Source of the DNA: DATLWN01 sp964492895
GTDB lineage: Bacteria; Pseudomonadota; Zetaproteobacteria; Mariprofundales; Mariprofundaceae
Assembly: GCA_964492895.1 (NCBI GenBank)
Contig: CAZBLR010000003.1
Location: 40,846-104,845, forward strand
Direction: 5' to 3'
Length of the DNA stretch: 64,000 nucleotides
Shown here: positions 1 through 8,743 of the stretch, one piece after another
How the letters are laid out: every line of letters begins with the position of its first letter
How positions within the stretch are numbered: position 1 is the first letter of the stretch
Position numbers and translations under genes: made by a program
Notes under the pieces: model-generated
What the model saw: the letters and a program-made list of their open reading frames with translations, nothing else
What the model was told of the DNA's origin: nothing
Database searches by the model: none

Positions 1-591
1 CGTGGTCCCCTCCAGATCGAAGGGGCGCAGGTGCAGGGCCAGGGCGATGCGCTGGCGCAGCGGCGGCAGTTCGGCGACCATGGTCGACAGTTCCGGCTGG
101 CCGACAAAGATCAGGGTGATCAAAAAACGCCCGTCCAGCTGGAAATTCAGCAACAGGCGCAGCTCCTCGAAGGTTTCGAGGTCGGGGATGCTCTGGGCCT
201 CGTCGATGCAGATCAGGGTGTGGCGATTCTGCTCGGCATTGACGGCCAGCAGATCCTGGATGCGATGCAGCAGGACGCGGGTTTCCTTCGATGTCTCGTG
301 GATCCCGAGTTGGCGTGCGACCTCGGCCAGCATTTCCCCCGGCTCCAGCCTGGGGTAGGCGATCAGGGCGATGTCGTATTCGCTCGCCGGCAGGGAAAGC
401 AGCGCCCGCTGCAGCAACGTGGACTTGCCGCAGCCGATCTCGCCGGTCAGCAGGATCACACCCTTGCGCCGCTGGATGCCGTCCATCAGATCCTCGTATG
501 CGGTCTGGTGCTGGGGGGACTCGAAAAAGTACCGGTCTCCGGTCGAGTTATCGAACGGGAAATCCTTCAGATGCCAGTATTCCAGGTACAT
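1..591 (-). CDS. ExeA/GspA-type AAA ATPase (C-terminus cut by window edge)
   Basis: Reading the minus strand from an ATG at 591 gives 197 codons with no stop before the window edge, so the C-terminus is missing. The protein starts MYLEYWHLKDFPFD, the usual opening of ExeA/GspA-type ATPases. It has a Walker A motif GEIGCGKST (about residues 50-58) and a Walker B motif LICIDEAQ (about 126-133), followed by the VGQPEL segment typical of this family. Relatives energise secretin assembly or sit in exosortase/exopolysaccharide loci. It is divergent from the polysaccharide export operon that begins at 891, so a role in that export machinery is my inference. No peptidoglycan-binding domain is visible in the part present. 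Confident as to family, not as to partner. Confidence 0.85.
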   Translation of the reverse strand, partial: MYLEYWHLKDFPFDNSTGDRYFFESPQHQTAYEDLMDGIQRRKGVILLTGEIGCGKSTLLQRALLSLPASEYDIALIAYPRLEPGEMLAEVARQLGIHETSKETRVLLHRIQDLLAVNAEQNRHTLICIDEAQSIPDLETFEELRLLLNFQLDGRFLITLIFVGQPELSTMVAELPPLRQRIALALHLRPFDLEGTT

Positions 592-890
592 GGGACTACG
601 CCGGCCTGGATCCGGCGGCGTCGGACCGCCGTACCGGCGATGGATCGGGCCATGTTACTGATTTCCCGGCAAAACCGGCGTCGGCCCGAATGCGAAAGGC
701 ATGGGGCAACGCGGCTTTCCGGGTGATCCGACGGCACGAATCCATCATGGCTAAAAACTATGCGGGAAGGATATAACAGAAGTCAAGTGAAGAAGTACAG
801 AAAGAAGTGGTTGTATAATATTGAAAAGTATGAAAAATTCAACGCAAGACTTCCATTGACTGATTCGTCGGTTTGGTGTTGACTGTCACC
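592..890. promoter_or_regulatory. divergent AT-rich intergenic region, probable promoters
   Basis: About 300 bases separate the divergent ATPase and the export operon. The stretch from about 765 to 865 is far more AT-rich than anything around it and contains a perfect TATAAT at 814-819; no good -35 box stands 17 bases before it. A TTGACT at 856-861 is a second -35-like element. No open frame here looks coding. It is probably the control region of both units; which strand each element serves is not settled. Confidence 0.45.
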
Positions 891-3461
891 ATGACGGGAA
901 TGGGATCATCAGGTACGCGTTGGGCGGTGATGGCGGCTACCCTGGTGCTGCTGTCGGCCTGTCATACCGTCGTTCCCGAACCGACCTTCCGCCTAGCCGG
1001 CACTGCCCAGGCCCGTGCCGGGTATTCCATGCACCAGATCGGTCCCCAGCGCGTCGAATCCTCGCGTGCGGTCCGTTTTGCGGATCTGGACCAGGACGGC
1101 AAGCTGGACCTGCTGATCGGGGGGCGGGGAGACAATGAAGGCGTCCGCATCGAGGCCGGAGACGGGAAGGGCCGGTGGGCATCCCAGATCGGGCCGCGCA
1201 GCGGCATCAAGCCCCGCTTCATCTGTGTCGGCGATGTGAACCGCGACGGCCATCCGGACATCCTGATCGGCGGCGATGGCGACCAGAAGGGCCTGCAGAT
1301 CTGGACCCGCGATGCCAAGGACCATCACTGGCGGCAACTCGCCTCCCCCGTGGATACCGGCATCTTCTACGACGCCAAGCTGGCCGACGTCAACGAGGAC
1401 GGCTGGCCGGACATCGTGGCCGTGCGAAAGGATGCGCCGCCGGCCGGCGGCATCTACGTCTGGCTCAACGACGGCCACGGCGGCTGGTTCGCGTCGGTCG
1501 GTCCCATGGTCAGCGGGCAGTTCACCGGCGTGGCCGTGGCCGACGTCAACCACGATGGCCATGTCGACATCGTGGCTTCCCGCCGCGGCGGCATGGGCGC
1601 GGTCAAGACGGACGGCGTCTGGCGTGAAGTGGGCGGCGTACAGATCTGGCAGGGAGACGGCACCGGCCGCTGGGCCCCGGTGAACCTGCCCGGCGACGGC
1701 GATGCCGAATCGGTCACGGTGGGCGATATCGATGGCGACGGTCGCCTGGATATCGTGGCCGGCATGTACCAGCAGGGCATCGAGGCCTGGTTCGGCACCG
1801 CATCCGGCTGGGCCAGGCATGCCATCACCCGCAAGCATACATGGACATCGGTACGGATCGGCGACCTGGACGGCGACGGCCGGCGCGAGGTCGTGGCCAC
1901 CTCGGCCGACGGCAAGGGAATCGGCATCTGGAACTGGGGGAACGGACGTTTCGTCGCCAGGCAGGGGCTGGTTCCCGATTTCGGCGATTACCTGGGCATG
2001 GATCTCGGCGACGTGTTCGGCAATGGCCATCTCGATATCGCGGCGGTGCGCGCCGACGGGGCCGTCGAGGTATGGTCCGGCCTGCAGGCGGCCGCCCAGC
2101 CCCTGGTCGGCATCGCGGGCAGTCCGGTCGGCCAGCCCGTGTCCGTATTCTTTGCCTCCGGCTCGGCGGAACTCGGCGCCGACGCCACCGGGCAGCTGCA
2201 GTCGTGGTATGACGCCCTGCCCAAGACGGGCGCGCCGTTGCTGTTCCGCCTCGAGGGACGGGCCGACGTGCGGCCTGTCCATTCCGATCTGTTTCCGAAC
2301 AATATGGCGCTTTCCCGGGCCCGCGCCGAGGCGGCGGCGGCCTGGCTGAAGCACAGGGGCGTGGGTCCGGATCAGATCCGCATCGTGGCCGCCGGCGACG
2401 AGCATCCGTTGCCGGCGGGAACGAACCCGGCCGCGCTCGAGCAGAATCGCCGGGTCAGGATCTCCGTCTTCGACCAGAGCCATGTGCGCATGCTGGACAA
2501 GGAGCCGGGGCTGTCCAAGCGCGACCTGTTCCATGTCAGCGAGAACGACGTGTTCAAGACCATCGACGGCATTCCCGAATACCGGGTCGGGCCGGGCGAC
2601 GAGCTGTCCTTCACGTTCTGGCTCGGGGGCAAGAGCGACGTGCACAAGGTCATCGTGCAGGTGGACGGCACGGTGTCCCTCCCGTATCAGGAGGCGCTGA
2701 AGGTCAGCGGCCTGACCTCGACCGAGATCAAGCAGAAGATCACGCATCTGTTGTCCAAATACGAGAAGCATCCGCGCGTGGACGTCATGGTGCTCAAGCC
2801 CCACAGCAAGAGCGTCAGCATCTTCGGCGAGGTACAGAGCCTGCTGCGCCAGCCGACCGGGCCGGGCACCTATTATCTCAACGGCAAGGAATCGCTGGTG
2901 GAGTTCCTGTCGCGGGCGGGCGGTCCGACCAAGGACGCCGACCTGACGAAGGTGCAGATCCTGCGCGGCGGGCAGACGGTCATGCTCGATCTCGACCGGG
3001 CGATCCGCCAGGGCGACTGGAGCGAAAACGCCATCCTGAACAACGGTGACACGATCTTCATCCCGTCCCTGGCCCAGTCCAAGCGGCGCGTGTACGTGCT
3101 GGGCGACGTCAAGAAGCCCGGCATCGTCGAGTTCTCCGGCGACATCAATTTCCTGGATGCGATCTCCAAGAGCGGCGGCTTCGGGGATACCGCCTACCTG
3201 AAGGACATCCGCATCATCCGTGCCGGCCGCGACCATCCCGAGATCCTGCCGGTGGCGTTCAACCGCTTCATGACCATGGGTGACCTGACCCAGAACGTGG
3301 CGCTGCAGGACAAGGACGTGATCATCGTGCCGCGCAGCCCCGTCGGCAACTGGAACCACTACATCCAGCAGATCAGCCCGACACTGGACCTGCTGCTCAA
3401 GCCGCTGTCCGTGTCCCAGGAATGGCTGACGGTGCGCGCGCTGCAGAAGCAGCTTCCCTGA
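891..3461 (+). CDS. lipoprotein fusion: seven FG-GAP blades + OmpA + Wza-type polysaccharide export (SLBB)
   Basis: A protein of 856 residues predicted to act in outer-membrane polysaccharide export. A lipoprotein signal ends LVLLSAC, with the Cys near residue 24. Residues about 60-395 hold seven FG-GAP/VCBS repeats with DxDxDG-type calcium loops (for example DLDQDGKLD, DVNRDGHPD, DIDGDGRLD; the last, DVFGNGHLD, is degenerate). Seven is the count of a closed beta-propeller. About 414-527 is an OmpA-like peptidoglycan-binding domain (ALSRARAE, QNRRVRI). About 564-647 is the Wza/PES domain (YRVGPGDELSF), followed by SLBB segments (RRVYVLGDVKKPG) and a C-terminal helix. Ordinary Wza proteins are about 360-380 residues and lack the first two parts. 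Possible starts are TTG 873, GTG 876, ATG 891 and ATG 900; I took ATG 891, which leaves a normal lipoprotein signal. The stop overlaps the kinase start (TGATG). Confidence 0.85.
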   Translation: MTGMGSSGTRWAVMAATLVLLSACHTVVPEPTFRLAGTAQARAGYSMHQIGPQRVESSRAVRFADLDQDGKLDLLIGGRGDNEGVRIEAGDGKGRWASQIGPRSGIKPRFICVGDVNRDGHPDILIGGDGDQKGLQIWTRDAKDHHWRQLASPVDTGIFYDAKLADVNEDGWPDIVAVRKDAPPAGGIYVWLNDGHGGWFASVGPMVSGQFTGVAVADVNHDGHVDIVASRRGGMGAVKTDGVWREVGGVQIWQGDGTGRWAPVNLPGDGDAESVTVGDIDGDGRLDIVAGMYQQGIEAWFGTASGWARHAITRKHTWTSVRIGDLDGDGRREVVATSADGKGIGIWNWGNGRFVARQGLVPDFGDYLGMDLGDVFGNGHLDIAAVRADGAVEVWSGLQAAAQPLVGIAGSPVGQPVSVFFASGSAELGADATGQLQSWYDALPKTGAPLLFRLEGRADVRPVHSDLFPNNMALSRARAEAAAAWLKHRGVGPDQIRIVAAGDEHPLPAGTNPAALEQNRRVRISVFDQSHVRMLDKEPGLSKRDLFHVSENDVFKTIDGIPEYRVGPGDELSFTFWLGGKSDVHKVIVQVDGTVSLPYQEALKVSGLTSTEIKQKITHLLSKYEKHPRVDVMVLKPHSKSVSIFGEVQSLLRQPTGPGTYYLNGKESLVEFLSRAGGPTKDADLTKVQILRGGQTVMLDLDRAIRQGDWSENAILNNGDTIFIPSLAQSKRRVYVLGDVKKPGIVEFSGDINFLDAISKSGGFGDTAYLKDIRIIRAGRDHPEILPVAFNRFMTMGDLTQNVALQDKDVIIVPRSPVGNWNHYIQQISPTLDLLLKPLSVSQEWLTVRALQKQLP

Positions 3462-5764
3462 TGGCGACCCAGCAGGCCACGAGCGGCTACGAGCTCAACC
3501 TCGGCGAGTACTGGCAGATCATCCGGCGCCGGCGCTGGATGATCGTCTTCTGTGCCGTGTCGATGGCGCTCTTCAGCTGGCTGTTCACGTGGCTGAACCA
3601 GCCGCCGCCGCTGTACAGCTCCAGCGCCACGGTCAAGATCGAACAGGACACCAACCTCGCCGATCTGCTGCTGCAGGGCGGGGCCGTGACGCGTACGGAC
3701 AACATGCGCACCCAGCTGATGATGGTGAACTCCTTCGCCCTGATGGAGCGGGTCGCCGAGCACATGGGGCGGATTCCCAAGGGCCTGACCTCCGAGGAGA
3801 TGCTCGCCAACCCGCGGTACATGGACGAGATCATGGCCCTGAAGGACGACGTCAGCGCCGAGCAGGAGTCCGACACCAACATCATCACGATCACGGCGGT
3901 GTCGATCTATCCGGACGTGGCCCGCGATCTGGCGCAGGCGGTGGCGGAGGAGTTCAAGTCCTTCAATATCCAGGAGAAGAACCGCCGCGTCTATGACGCC
4001 AAGCATTTCATCCAGCAACAGCTGACGCTGGTTCAGGATCGCCTGCGCCAGTCGGAGGAGGCGGTCCGCGATTACAGGCAGACCAACCACCTGTCCGATA
4101 TCGGCGCCAATTCCGAGGCGATGGGCAAGATGGTCGCCGATTTCGAGCTGTCCTACCGCCACGAGGTGCAGCGGCTGAACAGCCTGCGCTTCGCCCTGGA
4201 CCAGCTGCGCGCGCGCGTCAAAAGCAATACCTGGGACTATCAGGCCGTATCCGTGCCCGACAAGGTCAGCACCTATTTCGACGGCCTGAACCAGCGCCTG
4301 GTCGAGCTGGCGCTGAAGCATACGGAGCTCGCCACCAACTTCACCGATCAGCATCCGCAGATGATCGAGCTCAGGGAACAGGCGGTCGAGATCCTGCGCA
4401 GCATGGTCGACGAGTTGGCCCGGCAGGTGCAGATCACGAAGCGGCGCATGGCGGACATCCAGACCAGCATCGAGGCCACCGAGCGGCAGTACATGGGCCT
4501 GCCCGAGCAGGCGCTCGAACTGCAGCGCCTGAAGCGGACGGTGCGCATCAACGAGGACCTGTTCGACCTGCTGGAGAAGAAGTACCAGGAGGTGCTGATC
4601 AAGGAGGCCGAGAAGGTCCAGGATGTCACGATCCTCCGGCCGGCCATGCTGTCGAAGGTGCGCATCAATCCCGTGCGCTCGATGCAGACCACGACGGCCG
4701 GCGGCATCCTCGGCCTGGTGCTTGGCCTGATCATCGCCCTGATCCTGGAGACGATGGATACGTCGATCGGCACCATCGAGGAGGTCGAATCCTTCCTGGA
4801 GCTGCCGGTGATCGGCTTCGTGCCGTACCTGTCCGACGACGAGGCCGTGGAGCTGTTCTCGGGTGTCGAGGGACTGGCCACCTCCGGCCCCCAGCTCGAG
4901 CGCCAGATCCGCCTGATCACGCATTTCTCGCCGCCTTCGACCATCTCGGAGGCCTACCGGAGTCTGCGCACGAACCTGCAGTTCTCCCAGAGCGGCGAGA
5001 AGCGCGTGCTCCTCGTGACCAGCGCCACGATCAAGGAAGGCAAGTCGACGATCGCGGCCAACCTGGCCGTGGTCGTGGCCCAGCAGGGCGCGCGCGTGCT
5101 GCTGATCGACGCGGACCTGCGCAAGCCGATCCAGCACCGGACCTTCGGCATCGAGCGCGAGCCGGGCTTGAGCGAATGCCTGATCGAGCAGATCGGGTGG
5201 CGGGATGCCGTGCGCCGTTTCTCCGACGTCATGCTCGGCGACATGGGCATCGACAGCGCCCTGTTGACCCCGGGGCTGGATCAGCTGGACATCCTGACCA
5301 GCGGGCGGGTCAAGGCCAATCCTCCGGACCTGCTGGCGGCACCGATGATGCGCAGGATCCTGGACGAGGTGCGCAAGGAATACGACGTGGTCGTCATCGA
5401 CATGCCGCCGACCCTGCATACGACGGACGCCACCATCCTGGCGCCGCTGGTCGACGGCGTCGTGCTCGTCTATCACATCGGCGCCGTGGTCCGCGGCGCG
5501 CTCAAGCGCGTCAAGTCCACGATCGAGAACGTCGGCGGCCATGTCATGGGCCTGGTGCTCAACGGCGTGCGCGGCGAGGTGACGCCCGATTACGCCAAGT
5601 ACAAGATGGATCGCTATTACGCTTATGCCTATGGCGAAAAGTCGCATGAGCGGAAGGCGTGGCTCGGCTCGGAGGCCGGGGAGACGGTCCGCAAGGTCAT
5701 CGCGAATATCTGGCGGCGGACCCGTGGCCTGTTCAGCCGGAGCAAGGATGCAGCGGGATCTTAA
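3461..5764 (+). CDS. Wzc-like polysaccharide co-polymerase / BY-type tyrosine autokinase
   Basis: A protein of 767 residues combining a Wzz chain-length domain with a cytoplasmic bacterial tyrosine kinase; it should control polymer length and export together with the neighbouring Wza-like protein. TM1 is about residues 27-44, a long coiled periplasmic part follows, then a GNVR-like segment and TM2 near 409-430. The kinase has Walker A KEGKST (about 525), Walker A' LLIDADLRKP (about 547) and Walker B VVVIDMPP (about 643). A Tyr cluster (DRYYAYAYG, about 715) is the likely autophosphorylation site; about 40 residues follow it, a longer tail than usual. Start ATG 3461 overlaps the previous stop. 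An upstream in-frame start at 3422 lies inside the Wza gene and is unlikely. Confidence 0.92.
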   Translation: MATQQATSGYELNLGEYWQIIRRRRWMIVFCAVSMALFSWLFTWLNQPPPLYSSSATVKIEQDTNLADLLLQGGAVTRTDNMRTQLMMVNSFALMERVAEHMGRIPKGLTSEEMLANPRYMDEIMALKDDVSAEQESDTNIITITAVSIYPDVARDLAQAVAEEFKSFNIQEKNRRVYDAKHFIQQQLTLVQDRLRQSEEAVRDYRQTNHLSDIGANSEAMGKMVADFELSYRHEVQRLNSLRFALDQLRARVKSNTWDYQAVSVPDKVSTYFDGLNQRLVELALKHTELATNFTDQHPQMIELREQAVEILRSMVDELARQVQITKRRMADIQTSIEATERQYMGLPEQALELQRLKRTVRINEDLFDLLEKKYQEVLIKEAEKVQDVTILRPAMLSKVRINPVRSMQTTTAGGILGLVLGLIIALILETMDTSIGTIEEVESFLELPVIGFVPYLSDDEAVELFSGVEGLATSGPQLERQIRLITHFSPPSTISEAYRSLRTNLQFSQSGEKRVLLVTSATIKEGKSTIAANLAVVVAQQGARVLLIDADLRKPIQHRTFGIEREPGLSECLIEQIGWRDAVRRFSDVMLGDMGIDSALLTPGLDQLDILTSGRVKANPPDLLAAPMMRRILDEVRKEYDVVVIDMPPTLHTTDATILAPLVDGVVLVYHIGAVVRGALKRVKSTIENVGGHVMGLVLNGVRGEVTPDYAKYKMDRYYAYAYGEKSHERKAWLGSEAGETVRKVIANIWRRTRGLFSRSKDAAGS

Positions 5765-5945
5765 CCGCTTCCGCTTCCGTCGCCGCCGGCGCCGGCAATT
5801 GATGCTGATCATCGTCGCCGCCTTGCTCGGGGCCATGCTCGTCGTACTGATGCGGTCCTGCGCCGACCGCTTCCATGGCCCGTACAACAAGGACTACCAG
5901 CCCATGGACCAGGACAGGAAGGGACAGCCGGGGGAACAGCCATGA
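5748..5945 (+). CDS. small single-pass membrane protein in the exopolysaccharide operon
   Basis: A 65-residue protein. The ATG at 5748 lies just after AGCAAGG and inside the end of the kinase gene (17-base overlap), and the stop overlaps the next start (ATGA at 5942). The N-terminus is very basic (a run of six Arg after FRF), followed by one hydrophobic span (LMLIIVAALLGAMLVVLM), a Cys, and a short hydrophilic tail rich in Asp, Gln and Lys. The topology should be N-in, C-out. I do not recognise a family. Its tight two-sided coupling argues that it is a real gene that works with the kinase or the polymerase, perhaps as a small adaptor. It is not a lipoprotein: there is no lipobox. Confidence 0.65.
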   Translation: MQRDLNRFRFRRRRRRQLMLIIVAALLGAMLVVLMRSCADRFHGPYNKDYQPMDQDRKGQPGEQP

Positions 5946-7402
5946 GGCTGCCCAACCAGGTCCGCATCCCCTTTCCGCCGGCCGTGCTGATCACGTTGCT
6001 GCTGGTGGCGCTGCTGCTGTACGCCGCCTACCTGATGGCACCGGGGGAGATCCGCACCCCGGCCCTGATCCTGTCGGGGCTGATGGTCATCATCGTGGCC
6101 TTTTCCAGCGTGGAGCTGACGCTGTATCTGCTGATCCTGTCCACGCTGCTGTCCCCGGAGCTGGATTTCGGCGGCGCTACGGCCGCCCAGCAGGTGGCCG
6201 AGCATATCAGCACCACGACCTCGCGCGGCATCACGTTGCGCCTCGACGATATCCTGCTGTCGGTGATCTGCCTGACCTGGCTGTTCCGCATGGCCATCTT
6301 CAAGAACCTGGGAACCGTGCGCAAGACCCCGATCAACCAGCCCATCGCCTGGTACTGGATGGCCACCGCCTTCGCCACATTGGCCGGCTTCTATGCCGGC
6401 AGGGTCGGGATGTACGGATTCTTCTTCGTGGCCAAGTACCTGGAGTATTTCGTGCTGTTCTACATGATCGTGAACCAGATCCATGACGAGCAGTCGATCC
6501 GGCGCTACGTCAAGGTGATGCTGTTCACCTGTCTGGTGGTCAGCATCATCGGTATCGCGCAGATCCCCAGCGGGGCCCGCGTCTCAGCCCCGTTCGAGGG
6601 ATCCGAAGGGGAACCGAACACCTTCGGCGGCTATCTGGTGCTGATGTTCTCCGTCGTGCTCGGCATCTTCCTGCACGTCGAGGACAAGGCCAGGAAGCTC
6701 AGGCTGGCACTGCTCGGCTGCGCCATCCTGGTACCGCTGGCGTTCACCGAGTCCCGCTCCTCATACCTGGCCTTCATGGCCTCGATCCTGCTGTTCCTGA
6801 TCTTCGCCCAGAAGAAACGCCTGCTGATCATCCTGTGCCTGGTCGGCGTGATCCTGGTGCCGGTGGTGGTGCCGCAGAATGTGATTACGCGCGTGATGTA
6901 CACCTTCGACCAGGCCCGCGAGTCCGGCCAGATCTCGGTGGGGGGGATGCGTATCGACACCTCGACCAGCGAGCGCCTGCGCTCCTGGGAACGCGTGCTG
7001 GAGCGCGACTTCCCGCGTCATCCACTGCTCGGCGTGGGCGTGACCGGCGGCGAGTTCATGGATGCCCAGTACCCGCGCGTGTTGTCCGAGACGGGGCTGA
7101 TCGGCCTGGGCCTGTTCCTGTGGTTCCTGCAGCGCGTCTGGTTCCTGCTGCGCCAGAGCTATCGGCGCCTGCACGATCCGGTGCTCAAGGGGGTTGCGCT
7201 CGGGACCCTGTGCGGCTACGGCGGGCTGTTGTTCCACGCCATCGGCGCCAATACCTTCATCATCGTGCGCATCATGGAACCGTTCATGATCCTGCTCGGC
7301 CTGCTGTTGGCGGCCATGCTCGTCGAGCGGGACGAGGAACGGGAGACCGAGCCTGCGGCCGAACCGGAAACTTCCGGGTTGCAAACTGCCGGGACAGGGT
7401 GA
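5942..7402 (+). CDS. O-antigen ligase/polymerase (Wzy/WaaL-like) membrane protein
   Basis: A 486-residue multi-spanning membrane protein with about 10-12 hydrophobic segments. A long periplasmic loop in the second half contains RSWERVLERDFPRHPLLGVGV, a layout typical of the Wzy_C/O-antigen ligase superfamily. It should polymerise or transfer polysaccharide repeat units at the periplasmic face. It follows the Wza- and Wzc-like genes, which fits a polymerase better than a lipopolysaccharide ligase. The hydrophilic C-terminus is acidic (ERDEERETEPAAEPE). The start ATG overlaps the stop of the small membrane protein by 4 bases. No glycosyltransferase or flippase gene is in the window, so the polymer cannot be predicted. 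Confidence 0.82.
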   Translation: MRLPNQVRIPFPPAVLITLLLVALLLYAAYLMAPGEIRTPALILSGLMVIIVAFSSVELTLYLLILSTLLSPELDFGGATAAQQVAEHISTTTSRGITLRLDDILLSVICLTWLFRMAIFKNLGTVRKTPINQPIAWYWMATAFATLAGFYAGRVGMYGFFFVAKYLEYFVLFYMIVNQIHDEQSIRRYVKVMLFTCLVVSIIGIAQIPSGARVSAPFEGSEGEPNTFGGYLVLMFSVVLGIFLHVEDKARKLRLALLGCAILVPLAFTESRSSYLAFMASILLFLIFAQKKRLLIILCLVGVILVPVVVPQNVITRVMYTFDQARESGQISVGGMRIDTSTSERLRSWERVLERDFPRHPLLGVGVTGGEFMDAQYPRVLSETGLIGLGLFLWFLQRVWFLLRQSYRRLHDPVLKGVALGTLCGYGGLLFHAIGANTFIIVRIMEPFMILLGLLLAAMLVERDEERETEPAAEPETSGLQTAGTG

Positions 7403-7414
7403 GGATATACAGAC

Positions 7415-8743
7415 ATGAGGTCGATCACGGGCAAGAGGCTGATGCTGGCCATGGCGGCCGGCTGGCTGATGCTGGCCGGCATGCAGGCTGGCGAGGCGGC
7501 CACCATCAAGGACGTGCGCCTGTGGACCGCCCCCGACAATTCGCGCCTGGTGTTCGATCTGGACCATTCCATCGACTATGACCTGTTCCGGCTGCACAAC
7601 CCGGAACGCATCGTCGTGGACATGCACCAGACACGCCTCGGTGCCAGCATGGACGGGCTGGCCCTGCCCGATCCGGTAATCCAGGACATCCGCCACGGCT
7701 CGCCGAAGCCGGACGTGCTGCGCATGGTCATCGACGTCAAGGAACAGGTGCAGCCCCGCTCCTTCCTGCTCAAGCCGATGGAGGGCAAGCCCTACCGCCT
7801 GGTCATCGACCTGCTGCGTCCGGAGCAGGGGAACAAGGACCAGACGCCGATCACGGCGCAGAGCACCAGCAAGGAAGTGGTGATCGCCATCGATCCGGGC
7901 CACGGCGGCGAGGACCCGGGGGCGATCGGGCCGCACGGCCTGAAGGAGAAGAACGTGACGCTGGCGGTGGCCAAGGCCCTGGCCAGGGATATCGACGCCC
8001 ATCCCGGCATGCGGGCCTTCCTGACCCGCACCGGCGATTATTATGTGCCCCTGAAGGAACGCGTGCGCCTGGCCGTGAACGCGCATGCCGACCTGTTCAT
8101 CAGCATCCATGCCAATTCCGCCCCCCATGATCGTCACGTCAAGGGGGCCAGCGTGTACATGCTTTCCGAGAAGAAGGCCTCGGACAAGGTGGCGCAGATC
8201 CTGGCCGACAAGGAGAACGCGGCCGACTCGATCGGCGGCGTCATGCCGCAGGAGGTGCAGGACCCCGTCGTCAACGAGATCCTCGTGGACCTGAAGAAGC
8301 GGGAAAGCCTGAACAGCGCCCGCATGCTGGCCAAAGACATCCTGCACGACCTGGGCAAGGTCGGTCCGATCAAGTATCCGGAGGCCAAGGCCGCGCGCTT
8401 CATGGTGCTGACCGAGCCGCGCATGCCCAGCGTGCTGGTCGAGCTCGACTTCATCTCCAATCCGCGGCGCGAGCGCCTGCTCGGCGAGCCGGGCTACCGG
8501 CAGAAGCTGGCCCAGGCCCTGAGCCGGGCCAGCACCTCCTTCCTGGTGCAGGAGGGTCGCCTGGCCAAGGTCAGCGGACCGCAGGCCAGGCGCCGCGTCT
8601 ACGTGGTCAGGCCCGGCGACAGCCTCTGGGACATCGCGCGCCGTTACGGCGTGCCCGTTGCCGATATCCGCGAAACCAACCATCTGAATTCCTCTGATCT
8701 TAGGGTCGGCCAGGAACTGACACTGCCGGACTCCAACTCGTGA
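7415..8743 (+). CDS. amiC: N-acetylmuramoyl-L-alanine amidase, AMIN + Amidase_3 + LysM
   Basis: A 442-residue periplasmic zinc amidase that cuts the peptide from the glycan strand of peptidoglycan, as in daughter-cell separation. It has a signal peptide (cleavage near AGEA), an AMIN domain (about 28-125), the Amidase_3 catalytic domain (about 149-362) and a C-terminal LysM (about 398-441, VVRPGDSLWDIARRYGVP). The zinc-ligand regions are visible: DPGHGGEDPGA, LKEKNV, FISIHANS and VLVELDFISN. The gene follows the polymerase by 12 bases and overlaps msbA by 4 bases. In many gammaproteobacteria amiB/amiC-type genes lie next to mutL; here the gene is built into an envelope-polymer operon. It may open the wall for export machinery, but that is inference. 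Confidence 0.93.
   Translation: MRSITGKRLMLAMAAGWLMLAGMQAGEAATIKDVRLWTAPDNSRLVFDLDHSIDYDLFRLHNPERIVVDMHQTRLGASMDGLALPDPVIQDIRHGSPKPDVLRMVIDVKEQVQPRSFLLKPMEGKPYRLVIDLLRPEQGNKDQTPITAQSTSKEVVIAIDPGHGGEDPGAIGPHGLKEKNVTLAVAKALARDIDAHPGMRAFLTRTGDYYVPLKERVRLAVNAHADLFISIHANSAPHDRHVKGASVYMLSEKKASDKVAQILADKENAADSIGGVMPQEVQDPVVNEILVDLKKRESLNSARMLAKDILHDLGKVGPIKYPEAKAARFMVLTEPRMPSVLVELDFISNPRRERLLGEPGYRQKLAQALSRASTSFLVQEGRLAKVSGPQARRRVYVVRPGDSLWDIARRYGVPVADIRETNHLNSSDLRVGQELTLPDSNS

Noticed and set aside
993..5890. Very long open frames on the minus strand opposite the exporter and kinase genes
   Set aside because: They mirror the high-GC coding strand, show low-complexity His/Asp/Gln/Arg-rich translations with no domain, and overlap well-supported genes completely.
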